Below are positions 26,676-35,084 of a stretch of DNA of 64,000 nucleotides, piece by piece. How positions within the stretch are numbered: position 1 is the stretch's first letter; every line of letters begins with the position of its first letter. This DNA comes from Dokdonella sp. Its GTDB lineage: Bacteria; Pseudomonadota; Gammaproteobacteria; Xanthomonadales; Rhodanobacteraceae. The DNA lies in NCBI GenBank assembly GCA_023228465.1, contig JALOBC010000002.1, positions 91,859 to 155,858 on the forward strand, read 5' to 3'. The notes below the pieces were generated by a model. That model saw nothing but the letters and a program-made list of their open reading frames with translations, did no database searches and was not told the DNA's origin. The position numbers were made by a program, and so were the translations under genes.

Positions 26676-29087
26676 TCACTCGGGTACAAACTCCAGCAGC
26701 GCCTCCGCCGGCCCAGGCAGGAAGGGGGTCGGTCGGCCTTGCGCCCAATCGGCGTGGCCGGCCCCGTAGTAGGGCGAGAGCGGATGCCCGCTCTGCCCGC
26801 CGGGCATCATGAAATAGCCATTGGCCTCATCGCCGGGCGCGACCGCGAAGCGCTCCGAGGCGCCGAACGCGGGCGCCTGCACGCGCGGCATGTTGCTGTC
26901 ACCTGGCAGCGGCTGGGCCGGCATGTCCAGCCAGCGCGCGGCGAAGGCCGGCAGGGCGCGTGACATGGGGTGCGCGATACGGGTCGTGTTGCGCTCGCCC
27001 CAGGTACGTGCAGCCAGTCCGCCGGGTTGTGCGGCGAGCCTGGCCTCCACGCGGTCCGCGCGGTCCAGCAGCAGGGCGTCCCAGCTCGCAAAGGCGGGTG
27101 GCAACAGGTGCTGCGGCCGCTGCTCCAGCAGCATCCACACGGCGTGCTCGGCCTGCGGCAGCTTGGGCAGGCTGAAGTCTGGAAAGCGCTGGCGCACGCG
27201 CGCGGCAAACCCGTCCAGTACCGCGTCCGTCACTTCGCTGCGCCAGGCGCGCACCAGGCGATAGGCCACCGAGTCGATGCTGGCGTGACCGTTCCAGTCG
27301 GCCAGCACTTGCGCCGTCGCCGCGCGTGCCGGCGTGCGCGGCGCCTGCGCCAGGGTGCGCGCGAGCAGGTCCTTCCAGTGCTCGAGGAAGAGCGCGCGAT
27401 CATCCAGCTGGATTGCCAGGAAGTCGGCCGGGGTGAACGCGGGGCGCGCCGCAAGATCGTCGCGGATCTGCCCGGCGCGCGCGCCCAGATCGTAGCCCCC
27501 GTCACCCAACTGGGCGAGGGCCGCGCCACCGAGGTGACGCTGGTTGGCACTCCAGATGCGCCCGCCCGGCGGATTGACCACGCGCGGCAGCGCTTGCGCC
27601 GGAATCCACCCCTGCCAGCCGCTCCCGGCCGCCGACCAGTCGGCCGGCAGGCGCGGATCGAATCCTCCGGCCCGCGCCGGTATCCGGCCAGCGATGGTCC
27701 AGGCGATGTTGCCCTCGCGGTCGCCGATGACCAGGTTCTGCGGTGGAATGCCGCTGGCCTGCGCTACCGTCATGCCCTCCTCGAGATTGCGCGCCAGCTC
27801 CATCTGCTGCAGGTGCAGATCGATGGCGCCGGGCTCCTGCGCCGTCCAGGCAAGCGCGAGGGCCGTGCCGTCTGCATCGCGGGCCAGGATCGGCCCCCAC
27901 AGGGTTTCGCGCACCTCCAGCAGCTCGTCCGCTGCGCCGCGCACGTGGATCGTCTCCAGGTGGCGTTCGCTGTGCGTGAAGCCGTCTGGCGCGCGATAGC
28001 GGTCGGCATCGGCCGGGTCGGCAATCACGCGCACCCAGTCGGCACTGTCCACGCCACTGTTGGTGAAGCCCCATGCGATCCGTCCGTTGCTGCCCACCAC
28101 CAGGGCCGGCGCGCCGGGCAGGCTGGCGCCGGTGACCTGCAGGGTGACGGTGGCATCCCGCGGGTCGGGATAGACCAGCCGGGTGCGGAACCAGAGGCTC
28201 GGCACGCCGAGTTCGAGATGCATGTCGTCGGCCACCAGCGCGGCACCGCCGGCGAGTGCACCGGCCACCGCAAAGGCATTGCTGCCGGGGTAGCGGTCGT
28301 CCGCCGGTGTGCTCGCCGCGGCGGGACCGGGCGCCGCCCGCGCGGCGCCGGCGCGCAGATCCAGTTCGTCTGCGCGCGGCGGCGCCGGCCAGACCAGCGC
28401 CTCGCCGTCCAGCGGTGCGTCCCAGCGCCCGCCACTGACGGTCAGGAAGTCGAAGGCCGACGCCGGCAGGGCCGCCTGCATGCGCGAGAACGCCAGTTCG
28501 CGCCGGTTGCGCGAATCGTTGAGCGTGAACGCCATGGCGGCCACCACCAGCAGGGTGTCCTCGCTGCGCCAGGCGGCAGGCGGGCTGCGTACCAGCAGGT
28601 AGGGGAACGGCCGCACGCCGAGCGCGTCGAGCCCGGCATTCACCCCGTCCCGGTAGCGCTCGATGCGCGCGCGCTGGTCCTGCGGCAGGCGCGCCACGGC
28701 CGCCCGCAGGCGTGCGCGCATGCGATGCGGCCGCGCCGCACGGTCCGCCGGCAGGGCGGCCGGGCCGAACAGCTCCGCCAGTTCGCCCGCCGCACGGCGG
28801 CGCAGCAGATCCATCTGGAAGAAGCGTTCCTGCGCGTGCACGTAGCCGAGCGCCCAGTCGAGGTCGGCCCGGTTGCTGCCGCGCAAGGTGACCGTACCGC
28901 GCACGTCACGTTCGACCTGCACGGCCTGCTGCACCGCAGCGCTGTGCACCGTCCCGGTATAGTGCGGGAGGCTGCCGCGCAACAGCAGCCAGCCCGCCGC
29001 TGCCGCCAGCCCGGCGAGCATGGCGAGCACGACAAGAAGGCGGCCAATCCGCAGAAACCGGCGCACGGCATTTCCCCTGCTTCGCAT
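26676..29087 (-). CDS. penicillin acylase family (Ntn) hydrolase
   Basis: An 803-residue precursor. It has an N-terminal membrane/signal segment (about residues 10-33), then an alpha-chain region with LDWALGYVHAQERFFQMDLLRRRAAGEL, and a predicted self-cleavage site before Ser269 in PGSNAFAV, giving an N-terminal nucleophile beta chain. Further conserved segments include ADDMHLELGVPSLW and GFTNSGVDSADW. Members hydrolyse amide bonds in beta-lactams, acyl-homoserine lactones or other N-acyl compounds; which one cannot be told here. Export to the periplasm is expected. It is convergent with the preceding exported-protein gene and divergent from the large exoprotein. Confidence 0.9.
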   Translation of the reverse strand: MRSRGNAVRRFLRIGRLLVVLAMLAGLAAAAGWLLLRGSLPHYTGTVHSAAVQQAVQVERDVRGTVTLRGSNRADLDWALGYVHAQERFFQMDLLRRRAAGELAELFGPAALPADRAARPHRMRARLRAAVARLPQDQRARIERYRDGVNAGLDALGVRPFPYLLVRSPPAAWRSEDTLLVVAAMAFTLNDSRNRRELAFSRMQAALPASAFDFLTVSGGRWDAPLDGEALVWPAPPRADELDLRAGAARAAPGPAAASTPADDRYPGSNAFAVAGALAGGAALVADDMHLELGVPSLWFRTRLVYPDPRDATVTLQVTGASLPGAPALVVGSNGRIAWGFTNSGVDSADWVRVIADPADADRYRAPDGFTHSERHLETIHVRGAADELLEVRETLWGPILARDADGTALALAWTAQEPGAIDLHLQQMELARNLEEGMTVAQASGIPPQNLVIGDREGNIAWTIAGRIPARAGGFDPRLPADWSAAGSGWQGWIPAQALPRVVNPPGGRIWSANQRHLGGAALAQLGDGGYDLGARAGQIRDDLAARPAFTPADFLAIQLDDRALFLEHWKDLLARTLAQAPRTPARAATAQVLADWNGHASIDSVAYRLVRAWRSEVTDAVLDGFAARVRQRFPDFSLPKLPQAEHAVWMLLEQRPQHLLPPAFASWDALLLDRADRVEARLAAQPGGLAARTWGERNTTRIAHPMSRALPAFAARWLDMPAQPLPGDSNMPRVQAPAFGASERFAVAPGDEANGYFMMPGGQSGHPLSPYYGAGHADWAQGRPTPFLPGPAEALLEFVPE

Positions 29088-29189
29088 CGATGGCCCATGC
29101 TAGTCGATCCGTTCCTGGCCGGGGCAAGGGATGCGGCATTGCCGCACGGTCCACGTGCGCCAACCATACGCGAGCGTCCGGAGCGCGGC

Positions 29190-29219
29190 TTGTCTGGCGC
29201 AGCGAAACAGGCTTATAGT
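29190..29219 (+). promoter_or_regulatory. sigma-70-type promoter of the large exoprotein gene
   Basis: TTGTCT (29190-29195) and TATAGT (29214-29219) with an 18-bp spacer are the best promoter match in this region. Transcription would begin near 29226, about 170 nt before the ATG at 29396. Confidence 0.5.
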
Positions 29220-29225
29220 CCGGGG

Positions 29226-29395
29226 TGCGTACTCCCCGTTGCGACACGTCTCGCAGCGGGCGTCACGCGCTTTCCACTTGCAGATCGACAGGCGTGGGCA
29301 ACGCGCAAGGCAGGCTGCTGGCAGGAACGGCAATCGGCGCAGCGTACGGCCCGGGCATTCGGCATTCACTGGCAGATCGCTGGGGGTTTTTCGCA
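29226..29395 (+). other. predicted long 5' leader of the exoprotein mRNA
   Basis: If the promoter at 29190-29219 is right, the message has a leader of about 170 nt. I compared it by eye with cyclic-di-GMP riboswitch patterns and found only vague resemblance (an ACGC-rich central part). I recognise no known RNA family. The remainder of the 29088-29395 gap shows no gene. Confidence 0.3.
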
Positions 29396-32300
29396 ATGAG
29401 AAGATTGACGACAGCGTTATTCGCGCTCATCGCTGCGGTGGGCATTGCCCACGCAGACAGTTCCAAGGAAGAAATAGCCCGCAAGGCCGATCAACAGGCC
29501 GTAATGCTGGCCACGCAACCTGCAGTCAACCTGCAGCAATTGATGGATGGGCAGTTGCAGCCATTCCAGGTCGCAGCTCCAGCCGGCACGTCCTGTGCCC
29601 CGGGTACGCCCGATATCGTGATCCACGATGATGGATCGGGCGAGAACGGATACGGCTGGAATCCGATCGCGAACGTCGGCCGCATCGCGGACAAGTTTGT
29701 GCCAGTGGCGTATCCGGCCACCATCAGCACGGTGTGCGCCTCGTTCATCACGAACACCGGCGTAACCAGCTTCAACTTCAACCTCGTGGTCTACGCGGCC
29801 GACGGCGCCGGCGGCGAGCCGGGTACGGTGCTCGGCACCAAGGCCTTCGTCGGCCATCCGGCGAGCATCGGCGGTCTGCCGTTCACGCCGACCTTCGAAG
29901 CGTTCGACATTTCCGACCTCGCGCTCAACATCGCCGCGGGCGCGGTCTACATCTCGATGGAATGGGACGCAGCGGTCGAACCGGGCGGCGTCTTCCTGGG
30001 CAGCGATGAGTCCCCCGGGACGCCCCTGAACGGCGGCTACATGCGCGCCGATACCGATCCCTGGTCAACCATCCAAAGCAACAACCCGAGCTACAAGGCG
30101 ATGCTGGTCCGTGCCGTGATGCCGCTTGCCGGCCCCGGTGCGCCTTCGGTCAGCAAGGTCTTCGCACCATCCCAGGTGCTGGCCGGCGAGACCAGTACGC
30201 TGACGATCAAGCTCAACAATGCCAGTCAGCCGACCGCCGCAGTGCTCAGCGCGGCCCTGACCGACACCTTCCCGGCCGGGCTCGTCGTCGCGCCCGCGCC
30301 CAATGCCAGCACGACCTGCCCGAGCGGCACGGTCACCGCGGTTGCAGGCAGTGGCAGCGTGACGCTTTCCAGCGGCGCGCAGATCCCGGCCAGCGGCAGC
30401 TGCGAGATCAAGGTCGACGTGACCTCGGCCGCTGATGGCAGCTACGTGAACACGATCCCGGTCGGTGCGCTGCAGACCCAGCACGGCAACAATGCCGGTG
30501 CGGCGACCGCCACCCTCAAGGTCGGCTTCACCTTCCCCGAGCCCTACTGCCCGGTCACCTTCCCGAGCGGCATCGAGCCGATCACGCGCGTGGTGTTCTC
30601 CAACATCGACAACACCAGCCCGGCCACCGGCGGTCCGCCGCTGCAGGACTTCACCGCCATCGTCGGCAACGTGGCGCCCGGACAGACCGTGAGCATCAAG
30701 GTCGAGGGCAACACCGCCGGCAACTTCACCACGCCGGTCGCGGCCTACATCGACTGGAACCAGGACGGTGTCTTCGACCCGGTCACCGAGCACTACACCA
30801 TCGGCAGCCTGGTGAACTCCACCGGCTCCGACGGCCAGCAGGTCACCGTCAATATCACCGTGCCGGTCGATGCAGTGTCCGGCAACACGCGCATGCGCGT
30901 GATCAAGAAGTTCAACACCGAGGCTGGTCCGTGCAACAGCGCGGGCTACGGTCAGGCCGAGGACTACACGCTGAACGTCGCCGTGGGCAGCACCGCGCCC
31001 AAGGTGGCCAAGGCGTTTGCGCCGACCCAGGTGCTGGCCAATTCCCCGAGCACGCTGACCATCACGCTCGACAACGAGGACGAAGCCGGCGCTGCCACCC
31101 TGGTTGCCGACCTCGTCGATACATTCCCGGCCAACCTGGTCGTCGCCGACACGCCGAATGCCTCGACCACCTGCGGCAGCGGAACGGTGACTGCGAATGC
31201 CGGTGGCGGTTCGGTCACCCTCGCCACTGGCGCGGTCATTCCCGGCGGCGGCACCTGCACGGTGAAGGTCGATGTGCAGTCGTCGCTGGACGGCAGCTAT
31301 GTCAACACGATCCCGGCCGGCGCGCTGGAAACCGATCTGGGCAACAGCCCGTTTGCTGCGAGCGCCACGCTCAAGGTCGGCTTCACCTTCCCCGAGCCGT
31401 ACTGCCCGGTCGCCTTCCCGAGCGGCATCGAGCCGATCACGCGCGTCCTGTATGCCGGTATCGACAACACCAGCGCCGCGACCAGTTCGACCGCGCTCGA
31501 GGACTTCACCGCCATCATCGGCAACGTGGTTGCCGGCCAGAGCCTGAACATGACGGTCGAAGGCAATACGGCGGGCAACTTCTCGACCCCCGTCGTCGCC
31601 TACATCGACTGGAACCAGGATGGCGTGTTTGACAGCTCCGAGAAGTACTCGATCGGCACGCTGCAGAACTCGACCGGCACCGACGGTCAGCAGATCACCG
31701 CGGCGATCGCGGCACCGGCGGGTGCGCTCTCCGGCGCGACGCGCCTGCGCGTGATCAAGAAGTACAACTCCGAGGCGGATCCCTGCAACACCTCGGGCTT
31801 TGGCCAGGCCGAAGACTACACCGTGCTGGTCGGCCCGGCGGTGCCCTCGGTGGCCAAGGCGTTCAGTCCCGACACCGTGGCAGAGGGTGAGGACAGCACG
31901 CTGACCATCACGGTTACCAACCCGACCGGCAGTGACGCCACGTTGACGGCCCCGCTCGTCGACAACCTGCCGGCTGGCATGACGGTCAGCAGCGCATCGA
32001 CCTCGTGCGGCCTGATCATCGGCGGCACGGGTCCGGTCCTGACGGCCAGCACCATCACCCTTCCGGCCGGCATTGTGCTCCCGGCAGGCAGCAGCTGCGA
32101 TATCACCGCAACCGTCCAGGCGGCCGTTGCAGGCACCTACGAGAACCTGATTCCCGCCGGTGCCCTGCAGACCGACCAGGGCGACAGCGCGATGGACGCC
32201 TCGGCGACCCTGACCGTGACGTTGCCCATGATCGATCCGGTCATCGGCGTCACGCCGGGCAGCCTCAGCGCCTCGCAGGGCGCGAACGAAACCACCACGC

Positions 32301-34876
32301 AGACGCTCAGCATCGCCAACACGGGTGGCAGCGACCTGACGTGGACGATCTCCGAGGAACCGGCGGCGGTGGAGCCGCCGCCGGCTTCGCCCGCGGCGCT
32401 CGCGCTGCGCGGCGCCAAGGGCGGTGCGACATCGGCCGGTGCGGCGGCGCCGCGCGCGAACCCCGGTCCCATGGCGGTGGTCGTCAATGAAGGCTTCGAC
32501 GACATCATCAATCTTCCTGGCTGGCTGATGGGCAACCACAGCAGTCCCGTCGGCTCGACCGACTGGTTCCAGGGCAACGACGCGGTGTTCCCGGCCTTCG
32601 ACGGCGCGCCAGCGGCCTACATCGGTGCGAACTTCAACAACGCCGGTTCGGGCGGCAACATCGACAACTGGCTGGTCAGCCCGCCGATCACCTTCTCGGC
32701 AGGCGGCAGCGTGAGCTTCTACACGCGGACCGCGGACGGATCCATCTGGGCTGATCGCCTGGAGGTGCGCGTGTGCACCAGCGGTGCCTGCACCGACTTC
32801 GGCAATGCCTATGGCGAGGTCGGTGATTTCGGCACGGTCCTGCTCTCCGTCAATGAAACCCTGGATCCCTCGGGTTATCCGCAGACCTGGACCCAGTTCA
32901 CGGCGAACCTGCCGAGCAGCGGAAGCGGCCGCATTGCCTTCCGTTATTTCGTGCCGGACAACGACACCAACTCCAACTACATCGGCATCGACCGGGTGGT
33001 GGTCGACAACGGCGGCGGTGGCGGTGGCACCTGCAGTGCCCCTGCCGACGTGTCGTGGGTCAGTGTGGCGCCGACGTCCGGCACCACCCCGGCGGGTGGC
33101 AGCAGCGACGTGACGGTGACCTTCGACTCGGCCGGGCTCGCTCCGGCGACCTACGCGGCGAACCTGTGCGTCAACAGCAACGATCCGCTGAACCCGCTGG
33201 TCGTGGTGCCGGTCGAGATGACCGTCACGGGCGGCGGTGGCACGCCGATCGCCCAGGTCACGCCTGCGATGTTCGACTTCACTGTGGACGAAGGCGACAC
33301 CGGCAACGACACCATGGTGGTTACCAATATCGGTGGCGGAACGCTGACGTACTCCATCGTCGAAACGCCGATGCGCAACCTCAATCCGCCAAGCTACAAG
33401 ACGGCGGCGGCCGCGATGATGACCAAGGACAGGACCGCGCGGCCTTCCGTGGAGCTCAGCAGCAGCCGCGAGGCCGGTGGCGAGAACCGCGTTGGCGATC
33501 CGGTGCAGCTCCTGGCCACCGACATCTCGCAGATGGCCGACAACACGCCCGGTGACGAAGGCGTCTCGTGTGGCACGCAGGGCGCCAGCACGGCCGACAA
33601 CAGCTGGTGGCGTCGCTTCTACTTCAACGAGCATCCGGCGGTGGGCAGCTCGGCGGCGATCGAGAGCGTGACCATCTCCACCGGCAGCATCGATGTCACG
33701 GGCGGCTTGCCCTCGACCATCAACCTCTACACCATCCCGCACTCGGTGACCGTGGACACGATCAACACCGCGCAACTGACGCTGATCGGCACGGCGAACT
33801 TCACCGCATCGGGTTCGCTGACCTCGATCACGGTGCCGGTAACCGGCACGGTGGCCGACACGGTGGGCATGGACCTGGTGGTGGAGTGGCACACGGATGG
33901 CAACGCCTCGGGCGGCCAGTTCTTCCCGGGTGCCAACGCCACGCCGGAGACGCATCCGACCTTCATCTCCTCGACTGCGTGCTCCATCACGAGCCCGACG
34001 ACTGCGGCCGGCATCGGCTTCCCGAACTTCCACCTGACCATGATCGTCTCGGTGGGTGGTGGTACGCCGCCACCGGCCTGCGACAACCCGACCGACATCC
34101 CGTGGCTGTCCGCCAGCCCGACATCGGGTGCGCTGACTGCGGGCATGAGCGACAACGTGGCGGTGACCGTGGATGCAACGGGCCTGGCGTCAGGCAGCTA
34201 TGCAGCGAACCTCTGCCTGGCCACCAACGATGCAACCCAGCCCATCATCTACGTGCCGGTCACGATGACGGTCGAGGTGGTGATTTCCGACGAGATCTTC
34301 TGCAGCGGCTTCGAAGAAGGTGAGACTGGCGCATGCACGATCTTGCCACCTCCGCCGTTTACGCAGCCCATCGAGGACCCGAGCTTCGAGGCAACCACGG
34401 GCGATGGCGGGCCCAACCCGTTCTGGGATGGTTTCGACAGCAACGACCCGAGCGGTGGCACACCGTTCTACAGTGCGAGCGGCTTCGGCATCGACGTGCA
34501 TACCGGCGACTGGGAAGCGTGGTTCGGTGGTTGGCGCGTGGGTGATTCGGTGCAGAGCTTCTCGCAGTCCGTAGAGATCGCCAGCGGGGGTCCACGCTTC
34601 ATCAACTACTGGCGCAACTGTGTCCTCGCCCCGGTCGGGCCGGCGATACTCACCGTGTACGTGGATGGAACGGCGGTAGAGACGACCGACATGGCCGCCA
34701 ATGGCCTCGATCCGGCCTGGGTCAACAAGTCGATCGACATCAGTTCGTACGCTGATGGCGGCACCCACGAGATCAAGTTCGAATACGTGGTGTCCGGTGC
34801 CAGCGACGATGGCAACGTCTTCGTGGATGATGTGACCATCGACGAGACGGCGGGCTCGCCGCGTCCCGCGCACTGA
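29396..34876 (+). CDS. 1826-aa modular exoprotein (DUF7933-like/GEVED repeats, MAM/anchor-J-like domains)
   Basis: Signal peptide (about 1-20, GIAHADSS). After an N-terminal domain come, by rough residue: DUF7933-like Ig repeat (254-375), GEVED domain ending GQAEDYTL (377-525), a second such pair (539-810), a third DUF7933-like repeat (821-940), an Ig-like segment with VTPGSLSAS (about 950), a cleaved-adhesin/choice-of-anchor-J-like domain (1032-1205), further Ig-like repeats (PTSGTTPAGG at about 1225, PTSGALTAG at about 1570), an IFCSGFEEGETG motif (about 1634), and a C-terminal MAM-like domain (1655-1826). This architecture suggests a secreted or surface adhesin/matrix protein; no enzyme motif is seen. 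The third copy of DUF7933 lacks a GEVED partner. A strong terminator follows the stop. Confidence 0.8.
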   Translation: MRRLTTALFALIAAVGIAHADSSKEEIARKADQQAVMLATQPAVNLQQLMDGQLQPFQVAAPAGTSCAPGTPDIVIHDDGSGENGYGWNPIANVGRIADKFVPVAYPATISTVCASFITNTGVTSFNFNLVVYAADGAGGEPGTVLGTKAFVGHPASIGGLPFTPTFEAFDISDLALNIAAGAVYISMEWDAAVEPGGVFLGSDESPGTPLNGGYMRADTDPWSTIQSNNPSYKAMLVRAVMPLAGPGAPSVSKVFAPSQVLAGETSTLTIKLNNASQPTAAVLSAALTDTFPAGLVVAPAPNASTTCPSGTVTAVAGSGSVTLSSGAQIPASGSCEIKVDVTSAADGSYVNTIPVGALQTQHGNNAGAATATLKVGFTFPEPYCPVTFPSGIEPITRVVFSNIDNTSPATGGPPLQDFTAIVGNVAPGQTVSIKVEGNTAGNFTTPVAAYIDWNQDGVFDPVTEHYTIGSLVNSTGSDGQQVTVNITVPVDAVSGNTRMRVIKKFNTEAGPCNSAGYGQAEDYTLNVAVGSTAPKVAKAFAPTQVLANSPSTLTITLDNEDEAGAATLVADLVDTFPANLVVADTPNASTTCGSGTVTANAGGGSVTLATGAVIPGGGTCTVKVDVQSSLDGSYVNTIPAGALETDLGNSPFAASATLKVGFTFPEPYCPVAFPSGIEPITRVLYAGIDNTSAATSSTALEDFTAIIGNVVAGQSLNMTVEGNTAGNFSTPVVAYIDWNQDGVFDSSEKYSIGTLQNSTGTDGQQITAAIAAPAGALSGATRLRVIKKYNSEADPCNTSGFGQAEDYTVLVGPAVPSVAKAFSPDTVAEGEDSTLTITVTNPTGSDATLTAPLVDNLPAGMTVSSASTSCGLIIGGTGPVLTASTITLPAGIVLPAGSSCDITATVQAAVAGTYENLIPAGALQTDQGDSAMDASATLTVTLPMIDPVIGVTPGSLSASQGANETTTQTLSIANTGGSDLTWTISEEPAAVEPPPASPAALALRGAKGGATSAGAAAPRANPGPMAVVVNEGFDDIINLPGWLMGNHSSPVGSTDWFQGNDAVFPAFDGAPAAYIGANFNNAGSGGNIDNWLVSPPITFSAGGSVSFYTRTADGSIWADRLEVRVCTSGACTDFGNAYGEVGDFGTVLLSVNETLDPSGYPQTWTQFTANLPSSGSGRIAFRYFVPDNDTNSNYIGIDRVVVDNGGGGGGTCSAPADVSWVSVAPTSGTTPAGGSSDVTVTFDSAGLAPATYAANLCVNSNDPLNPLVVVPVEMTVTGGGGTPIAQVTPAMFDFTVDEGDTGNDTMVVTNIGGGTLTYSIVETPMRNLNPPSYKTAAAAMMTKDRTARPSVELSSSREAGGENRVGDPVQLLATDISQMADNTPGDEGVSCGTQGASTADNSWWRRFYFNEHPAVGSSAAIESVTISTGSIDVTGGLPSTINLYTIPHSVTVDTINTAQLTLIGTANFTASGSLTSITVPVTGTVADTVGMDLVVEWHTDGNASGGQFFPGANATPETHPTFISSTACSITSPTTAAGIGFPNFHLTMIVSVGGGTPPPACDNPTDIPWLSASPTSGALTAGMSDNVAVTVDATGLASGSYAANLCLATNDATQPIIYVPVTMTVEVVISDEIFCSGFEEGETGACTILPPPPFTQPIEDPSFEATTGDGGPNPFWDGFDSNDPSGGTPFYSASGFGIDVHTGDWEAWFGGWRVGDSVQSFSQSVEIASGGPRFINYWRNCVLAPVGPAILTVYVDGTAVETTDMAANGLDPAWVNKSIDISSYADGGTHEIKFEYVVSGASDDGNVFVDDVTIDETAGSPRPAH
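30155..31009 (+). repeat. exoprotein module copy 1 (DUF7933-like plus GEVED)
   Basis: First of two tandem 855-bp units inside the exoprotein gene. Equivalent bases such as the KVFAP/KAFAP codons (30155 and 31010) and the GFTFPEPYC codons (30524 and 31379) are exactly 855 bp apart, so no net insertion separates them. Around 30521-30596 the DNA is nearly identical to copy 2, pointing to a fairly recent duplication or gene conversion. Confidence 0.75.
31010..31855 (+). repeat. exoprotein module copy 2 (DUF7933-like plus GEVED)
   Basis: Second tandem unit, 846 bp long, ending where the third DUF7933-like repeat begins (KAFSP at 31856). It carries the same order of domains as copy 1; the GEVED half is the better conserved part, with IDWNQDGVFD and GQAEDYT in both. 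Confidence 0.75.
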
Positions 34877-34898
34877 TCCAACCGGTCATGTGACCTTC

Positions 34899-34928
34899 AG
34901 GGCCTCCCTCGCGGGAGGCCCTTTTTTT
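34899..34928 (+). terminator. rho-independent terminator after the exoprotein gene
   Basis: A perfect 10-bp stem AGGGCCTCCC/GGGAGGCCCT with a TCGC loop runs into seven T residues (34922-34928), 22 nt after the exoprotein stop. It is the clearest intrinsic terminator in the window and separates the exoprotein from the GH94 gene. Confidence 0.92.
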
Positions 34929-35084
34929 GGTGCGCCCTGCAGGGCGCACTCTCCTGGAGATGCAGGTCTTCCCGCGAGTTCGCGGAACTGCGTGGCACCC
35001 TGCAATCGCGCGTGTGTGCCGCGCTTCAATTCGTGTGCAGGTTCACTGCGTATGCTGAAAAGGCTTCCGCCGCAGGAGTCCCGC

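Noticed and set aside
29226-29395. Cyclic-di-GMP riboswitch in the exoprotein leader
   Set aside because: Only scattered resemblance (ACGC, GCAA) and no match to the conserved core order; kept as an unassigned leader.
30065-34033. A 1322-codon open frame antisense to the exoprotein gene
   Set aside because: It is rich in Arg, Gly, His and Asp in the way shadow frames of GC-rich genes are, has no motif, and the forward frame has clear domains and a signal peptide.
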